A stretch of DNA of 64,000 nucleotides from Eggerthella timonensis (GTDB lineage: Bacteria; Actinomycetota; Coriobacteriia; Coriobacteriales; Eggerthellaceae): assembly GCF_900184265.1 (NCBI RefSeq), contig NZ_FXXA01000002.1, forward strand, positions 824,734 to 888,733, written 5' to 3'. Positions 60,159 through 64,000 of the stretch are shown in pieces. The first letter of the stretch is position 1. The number at the start of each line of letters is the position of its first letter. Position numbers and translations under genes: made by a program. The notes below the pieces were generated by a model, which made no database searches, was not told where the DNA came from, and was given only the letters and a program-made list of their open reading frames with translations.

Positions 60159-60922
60159 TGATACGAGAAGACGCGGAGCTGCACCGCACCCAGCGGGCGT
60201 TCCGCTGCGTGCTCGACGCGTTCGCGCATCCGGGCACCGTGCACGAGATGGCGTCGGTGCCCGAGCATCCGGCGCGTCCCGCCTCGCTCGACGCGCCGTT
60301 AGAGCTGCTGACGCGCCTGTTCGTGGACCAGGCGGTGACGTTCTGCGTGGCCGATTCCGAGGCTGACGCCGCGGCCGCCTACCTCACGAGCGAGACGCAC
60401 GCGCGCCGCGTGCCCCTGCACGACGCCGACTTCGTGGTGGTGCCCGCCCGCGCGGATGCGCAAACGGCGTGCGAGGCGGTGGCCGAGGCGTGCCGCGGCA
60501 CGCTGCTCTCCCCGGAGAAGGGAGCCACCGTGCTCATGGGCTGCGCGCGCTTGGCCGACGTGCCCGAGGGCGGCGAGGTCGCCGAGCCAGCCGTGCACGT
60601 GGTGGCGCTGCGCGGGCCGGGCGTGGAGTGCGAGAACCGCTTCGCCGTCGACCGTGCCGACTGGGTGCGCGCTCGCGAGGCGCGCGGTGACGAATTCCCG
60701 TGCGGCATCGAGATCGTGCTGGTGGACCCGGATGGCCGCATCGTGGCCATCCCGCGCAGCTCCAGCGCGACCCTCGTCGGTGATCCCTCGTCGATGTTTC
60801 ACATGAAACAATCGACGCAATGTAGTGCGATAAAGGAACAAATGTTTCACGTGAAACATTCCGATGTCGCGCTCGGCGCTTTCGACGCGTTAGACGCGTG
60901 CGCAGCAAAGGGGGTGTGCTAG
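60155..60922 (+). CDS. phnH: C-P lyase subunit PhnH with parS-encoded C-terminal extension
   Basis: 255 residues; E. coli PhnH has about 194. The core is recognisable: ELHRTQRAFRCVLDAFAHPGTVHEM, LELLTRLFVDQAVTFCVAD, GATVLMGCARLADV, VALRGPGVECENRFAVDRADWVRAREARGDEFPCGIEIVLVDPDGRIVAIPRSSS. The family normally ends at about the IPRSSS point. Here about 45 more residues follow, including SMFHMKQ and QMFHVKHSD, translations of two parS palindromes (60795, 60843). The extension is low in homology and probably gained by insertion of parS-bearing DNA. The gene is immediately followed by phnI. Confidence 0.9.
   Translation: MMIREDAELHRTQRAFRCVLDAFAHPGTVHEMASVPEHPARPASLDAPLELLTRLFVDQAVTFCVADSEADAAAAYLTSETHARRVPLHDADFVVVPARADAQTACEAVAEACRGTLLSPEKGATVLMGCARLADVPEGGEVAEPAVHVVALRGPGVECENRFAVDRADWVRAREARGDEFPCGIEIVLVDPDGRIVAIPRSSSATLVGDPSSMFHMKQSTQCSAIKEQMFHVKHSDVALGAFDALDACAAKGVC
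60795..60810. other. parS-like site 7, inside phnH
   Basis: TGTTTCACATGAAACA, one mismatch to consensus at the centre, within the coding sequence. Confidence 0.75.
60843..60858. other. parS site 8, inside phnH
   Basis: Perfect TGTTTCACGTGAAACA, 48 bp (about four to five helical turns) from site 7. Confidence 0.92.
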
Positions 60923-62095
60923 ATGGGCTACGTTGCCGTCTGCGGTGGTGGCAAAGCCATCGAGGAGAGCCTCAAGCTGCTGGAATACGAGCGCGTGAGC
61001 GCGTCGTCCGCCTGGGGCACCGACGAGATCGAGGGCACCTTCCCCGAGCTCGTCGATCAGGTGATGGGCGAGGCCTCGCTCTACGCGCCGCGCCTGGCCG
61101 CGCTGGCGCTTAAGCAGGCGCAGGGCTCCCCCGACGAGGCCGTGTTCCTGCTGCGCGCGTTCCGTTCCACGCTGGAGCGCCCCTACGTCTCGCGTCCGGT
61201 GGACACGGCGCAGATGCGCGTTGCCCGCCGCGTGTCGGCCGCGTTCAAGGACGTGCCCGGCGGCCAGGTGCTCGGCGCCACGCGCGACTACAGCCACCGG
61301 CTGCTGGCGTTCGATCTGGAAACCGAGGGCGCCGAGGAGCTGGCGGAGAAGCGCGCCGAGCTGGCCGCCCACTTCGAGGAGGCCGCCGAAGCGTCCGGGC
61401 GCGACGCCGCTCCCGCGGTCATGCCGCGCGTGCTGGACTACCTGCGCGCCCAGGGCCTGCTCGCGCACGTCGACGCCGACGACGCCGAGCCGGTGGACGC
61501 CACGATGGTGCCGCTGTCGTTCCCCGCGCCGCGCTCGGTGCGCTTGCAGACGCTCGCGCGCGGTATGACGCAGGCGGTGGAGGCGCTCGGCTACGCCGCC
61601 ATCCGCGGCTTCGGTCCCGCGCACCCCACGGTGGGCGAGTTGCGCGCGGGCCGCGTGGCCGTGGCCGTGGACCATCCGCTCGAGGCGGGCGGCGCCGAGG
61701 ACGCCTACTACCTGGGCTCCATCCCGGTGACCGAGGTGGAAAGCGTGTTCGAGGACGAAGGCGCGGCCGGCGGCGGCGCGGGCTCGGACGCGCGTTCCGA
61801 CGACGACGGCCTGTCGCTGGCCATCGGCTACGGTCTCGTGTTCGGCCGCGCCGAGACGAAGGCCATCGCCATGAGCGTGCTCGATCACTGCCTCGAGCAC
61901 GGAGATGCGCGGTTCCCCACCGAAGACGAGGAGTTCGTGCTCTACCACGTGGACGGCGTGGAAGCAACCGGCTTCATCTCGCACCTCAAGCTGCCCCACT
62001 ACGTCACGTTCCAGTCGAAGCTGTCCAGCGTGCGCGGCACGCGCGATCAGTCCGCCGCCGAGCCGAAGGAGGCCAGCGATGCAGCAGCGCTATAA
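60923..62095 (+). CDS. phnI: C-P lyase subunit PhnI
   Basis: 390 residues. It begins MGYVAVCGGGKAIEESLKLLEYERV and contains EIEGTFPELVDQVMGEASLYAPRLAALALKQAQGSPDEAVFLLRAFRSTLERPYVSRPVDTAQMRVARRVSAAFKDVPGGQVLGATRDYSHRLLAFDLE. The C-terminal region has HCLEHGDARFPTEDEEFVLYHVDGVEATGFISHLKLPHYVTFQSKL. It is the nucleosidase/transferase subunit that displaces adenine from ATP with phosphonate. A Gly/Ala/Asp insert (DEGAAGGGAGSDARSDDD) is extra. It overlaps phnJ by 17 bp. Confidence 0.95.
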   Translation: MGYVAVCGGGKAIEESLKLLEYERVSASSAWGTDEIEGTFPELVDQVMGEASLYAPRLAALALKQAQGSPDEAVFLLRAFRSTLERPYVSRPVDTAQMRVARRVSAAFKDVPGGQVLGATRDYSHRLLAFDLETEGAEELAEKRAELAAHFEEAAEASGRDAAPAVMPRVLDYLRAQGLLAHVDADDAEPVDATMVPLSFPAPRSVRLQTLARGMTQAVEALGYAAIRGFGPAHPTVGELRAGRVAVAVDHPLEAGGAEDAYYLGSIPVTEVESVFEDEGAAGGGAGSDARSDDDGLSLAIGYGLVFGRAETKAIAMSVLDHCLEHGDARFPTEDEEFVLYHVDGVEATGFISHLKLPHYVTFQSKLSSVRGTRDQSAAEPKEASDAAAL

Positions 62096-62969
62096 CTACG
62101 CGTTCTTCGACGAGGCGTCGAAGCGCGAAATCCGCCGCGCCCTCGTCAAGGGCGTGTCCATCCCCGGTTACCAGGTTCCCTTCGCCTCGCGCGAGATGCC
62201 CATCGGCCGCGGCTGGGGCACGGGCGGCCTGCAGATCACGCTGGCCATCATCGGTCCCGACGACACGCTCAAGGTGATCGACCAGGGATCCGACGACAGC
62301 GTGAACGCCGTCAACATCAAGAAGCTCGTCGTGGACACCACCGACGTGGAGGTGACCGACGACACGGAATCGGCCACGCTCATCCAGTCGCGCCACCGTA
62401 TTCCCGAGCATCCGCTCGACGAGGGCCAGATCCTCGTGCTGCAGGTGCCCACGCCCGAGCCGCTGCGCAGCTTCGAGCCCAGCGAGGCCGCCACCAAGCG
62501 CCTCCATGCCGAAGCCGACTACACCGGCGCATGGCTCGAGCTGTTCGACCAGATCGTGCGGTACGACGCTACCACGACCGGCGCCGACCACCCCGTGCTG
62601 GTGAACGGCCGCTACGTGATGGCCCCGTCGCCCATCCCGCGCTTCGACAACCTGAAGCTCAACCAGGCGCGGCACCTCACGCTGTTAGGAGCCGGCCGCG
62701 AGAAGAAGATCTACGCCGTGCCGCCCTTCACCGACGTCGTCCCCCTCGACTTCGAGGACTACCCCTTCGCGGTGGAGCGCTTCGACGGGAAGCGCTGCCG
62801 CCGTTGCGGCGCGACGGGCGTCTACCTCGACGAGCTCGTCGACGAAGCCACCGGCGAAACGTACTACCAATGCAACGACACCTCATGGTGCGCGCGTGCC
62901 CCACATGGGGACAGTCCCCATGTGGGACATCGCGCGCAGCGACGCGAGGAAGGAGCTCCCCATGCTTGA
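62079..62969 (+). CDS. phnJ: C-P lyase catalytic subunit PhnJ (radical SAM-type)
   Basis: 296 residues from the ATG at 62079 after GAAGGAGG. MQQRYNYAFFDEASKREIRRALVKGVSIPGYQVPFASREMPIGRGWGTGGLQ is highly conserved. The cysteine set C-X2-C-X21-C-X5-C (CRRCG...YYQCNDTSWC) matches E. coli PhnJ Cys241/244/266 (4Fe-4S) and Cys272 (catalytic). It cleaves the C-P bond with S-adenosylmethionine. After the last Cys, the protein continues ARAPHGDSPHVGHRAQRREEGAPHA, encoded by a TGTCCC repeat element (62897-62929), so the tail is not native to the family. It overlaps phnK by 8 bp. Confidence 0.94.
   Translation: MQQRYNYAFFDEASKREIRRALVKGVSIPGYQVPFASREMPIGRGWGTGGLQITLAIIGPDDTLKVIDQGSDDSVNAVNIKKLVVDTTDVEVTDDTESATLIQSRHRIPEHPLDEGQILVLQVPTPEPLRSFEPSEAATKRLHAEADYTGAWLELFDQIVRYDATTTGADHPVLVNGRYVMAPSPIPRFDNLKLNQARHLTLLGAGREKKIYAVPPFTDVVPLDFEDYPFAVERFDGKRCRRCGATGVYLDELVDEATGETYYQCNDTSWCARAPHGDSPHVGHRAQRREEGAPHA
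62897..62929. repeat. 33-bp TGTCCC-type palindrome inside phnJ
   Basis: TGCCCCACATGG-GGACAGTCC-CCATGTGGGACA. The inner arms differ from the other copies (CACATGG/CCATGTG) yet pair perfectly. It is translated as the end of PhnJ. Confidence 0.9.
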
Positions 62970-63822
62970 TGCGCAACGATTCGGCGTCGACGAGGAGCCG
63001 TGCCTGTCGGTGCGGCACCTGTCGAAGCGCTTCGGGGCAGGATGCCCGCACTGCCTCGGCGCGGTCGCGCAGCTCGAGCGCAACGTGTGCCCGCGGTGCG
63101 GCACGGTGCACGCCGTGCGCGACGTGAGCCTCGACGTGTTCCCGGGCGAGATCGTCGGCATCGTCGGCGAGTCGGGCAGCGGGAAGTCGTCGCTCATGAA
63201 GTGCCTGTTCTTCGACGAGGAGGCCACGGAAGGAGACGTGCGTGCCCGCCCGTTCGACGGCGGCGCGGCGAACCTGCTGGAACGGTCGTCCCAGCATCAG
63301 CGCGCCATCCGCAACACGGTGTTCGGCATGGTGTACCAGAACCCCTACCTGGGGCTGCGCATGGATTTCTCCAGCCTGTCGAACATCGCGGAGCAGATGA
63401 TCGCCGCCGGCAACCGCCACGTGGGCGCCATGCGCGATCGCGGCGAGGAGCTGCTCGAGCGCGTGAGCATCCCGCTCTCGCGAGCCGCCGAGCCGCCGCG
63501 CAACTTCTCCGGCGGCATGCAGCAGCGCGTGCAGATCGCCAAGGCGCTGTCGAACAACCCGCCCATCCTCCTGCTCGACGAGGTGACCACGGGACTCGAC
63601 CTGTCCGTGCAGGCCGCCGTGCTCGACCTCATCCAGCAGATCCGTCGCGACTTCAACGTCAGCATGCTCGTGGTCAGCCACGATTTGGGCGTCATCCGCA
63701 TGCTGGCCGACCGCACGCTCGTCATGCTGGACGGTCGCGTCATCGAAAGCGGCTTGACCGACCAGATCCTGGAAGACCCCCAGCACGCCTACACCCAGCA
63801 GCTCGTCTATTCGCTGCTCTGA
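62962..63822 (+). CDS. phnK: C-P lyase ATP-binding protein PhnK with zinc-ribbon insert
   Basis: 286 residues from the ATG at 62962 after AAGGAG. ABC motifs: Walker A GESGSGKSSLMKC, Q-loop YQNPYLGL, signature NFSGGMQQRVQIAKAL, Walker B ILLLDEVTTGLDLS and the His switch VVSHDLG. Between the first beta strand (RHLSKRFGAG) and the next strand is an insert, CPHCLGAVAQLERNVCPRCG, with two CXXC pairs, a likely zinc site. I recall similar inserts in actinobacterial PhnK but not in E. coli. It binds the PhnGHIJ core. Cut-off of phnL/phnM is likely beyond the window. Confidence 0.93.
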   Translation: MLDAQRFGVDEEPCLSVRHLSKRFGAGCPHCLGAVAQLERNVCPRCGTVHAVRDVSLDVFPGEIVGIVGESGSGKSSLMKCLFFDEEATEGDVRARPFDGGAANLLERSSQHQRAIRNTVFGMVYQNPYLGLRMDFSSLSNIAEQMIAAGNRHVGAMRDRGEELLERVSIPLSRAAEPPRNFSGGMQQRVQIAKALSNNPPILLLDEVTTGLDLSVQAAVLDLIQQIRRDFNVSMLVVSHDLGVIRMLADRTLVMLDGRVIESGLTDQILEDPQHAYTQQLVYSLL

Positions 63823-63837
63823 CGAGCAGCGAATAGC

Positions 63838-63957
63838 GCTGACGCTGCGGCGCGTCGGGGTGCACCGCCTTCGCGCGATGCCGAAGCCTTGCGTACCAAG
63901 GTACGCACCGCCTTCGCCATCCCACGAATTCGGCGCGCTCCAACGCCCCTCGCTGAC
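63838..63957. repeat. 120-bp GTAC-core palindromic repeat, copy 3
   Basis: It begins GCTGACGCTGCGG and ends CCCCTCGCTGAC; the centre GCGTACCAAGGTACGC (63891-63906) is a perfect palindrome apart from the 4-nt loop. It lies 15 bp after the phnK stop; no gene is visible from there to 64000. Confidence 0.87.
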
Positions 63958-64000
63958 TGACTACGCCAACCTGTACGCCCCTCATGCCGCCTGGCGGCGG

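Noticed and set aside
10413-60858. TGTTTCACGTGAAACA sites as Crp/Fnr operators
   Set aside because: They match the ParB consensus over the full 16 bp, mostly lie downstream of genes, and two are inside a gene; Fnr-type sites have a variable centre.

Overview
The window is GC-rich, tightly packed bacterial chromosome. The gene content is that of an anaerobic, respiratory gut actinobacterium of the Eggerthellaceae (Eggerthella/Gordonibacter-like). The evidence is twin-arginine (Tat) exported molybdopterin and flavin reductases, a multihaem cytochrome, a LuxR regulator fused to a 12-helix membrane domain, split 2-hydroxyacyl-CoA dehydratase-type proteins, and an agmatine deiminase locus. The genus assignment is an inference. 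Eight perfect or near-perfect parS sites (core TGTTTCACGTGAAACA) lie between 10.4 and 60.9 kb, so the segment is probably close to the replication origin.

Layout. 0-3.1 kb: a truncated RarD-type permease and an MFS exporter fused to a CBS pair. 3.3-7.9 kb: a Crp/Fnr regulator divergent from a DMSO-reductase-type operon (FeS subunit, Mo catalytic subunit, multihaem cytochrome). 8.4-10.3 kb: htpG with a promoter and CIRCE operator. 10.7-15.2 kb: surface 5'-nucleotidase, a double-MerR regulator and a two-gene ABC exporter. 15.4-17 kb: gamma-carbonic-anhydrase-like protein and an SDR enzyme. 17.2-21.8 kb: three-gene 2-hydroxyacyl-CoA dehydratase/activase operon with a divergent LysR gene. 22-25.3 kb: aquaporin, a 49-residue zinc-ribbon protein, flavin disulfide reductase, universal stress protein. 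25.5-30.2 kb: agmatine catabolism (ptcA, RpiR regulator, antiporter, aguA). 30.4-36.6 kb: second flavin disulfide reductase, rhodanese lipoprotein, Tat-exported fumarate-reductase-like flavoprotein and its LuxR-type neighbour. 37.6-46.3 kb: a frameshifted MFS pump, SPOUT methyltransferase, isochorismatase-type hydrolase, Crp regulator divergent from hcp, ferritin-VIT protein, small membrane protein, MazG. 46.4-53.8 kb: a 1,391-residue GGDEF/EAL/PAS protein controlled by a 12-G tract, a small alarmone synthetase, a TDT transporter and a divergent LysR gene. 54.4-63.8 kb: a FeS aldo/keto reductase and the phosphonate operon phnD-C-E-E-G-H-I-J-K, which runs off the end of the window.

The most unusual aspect is the non-coding DNA. 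A dozen gene gaps carry long inverted repeats (arms 20-51 bp, loops about 65-120 nt). Arm sequences differ between loci, but most loops share a CCCAGGTCGCG-like core. Three other palindromic repeat families also occur: a 33-bp TGTCCC element, a GAGACA/GGGACGGGG element, and a 120-bp element centred on GCGTACCAAGGTACGC. All four show compensating changes, or perfect arms, as expected for conserved secondary structure. Members of these families, and parS sites, have entered coding sequence at the ends of phnH and phnJ and inside the dehydratase activase gene. There is also a 15-unit, 11-bp tandem array next to a parS site.

No rRNA, tRNA, CRISPR array, IS element or integrase was seen.
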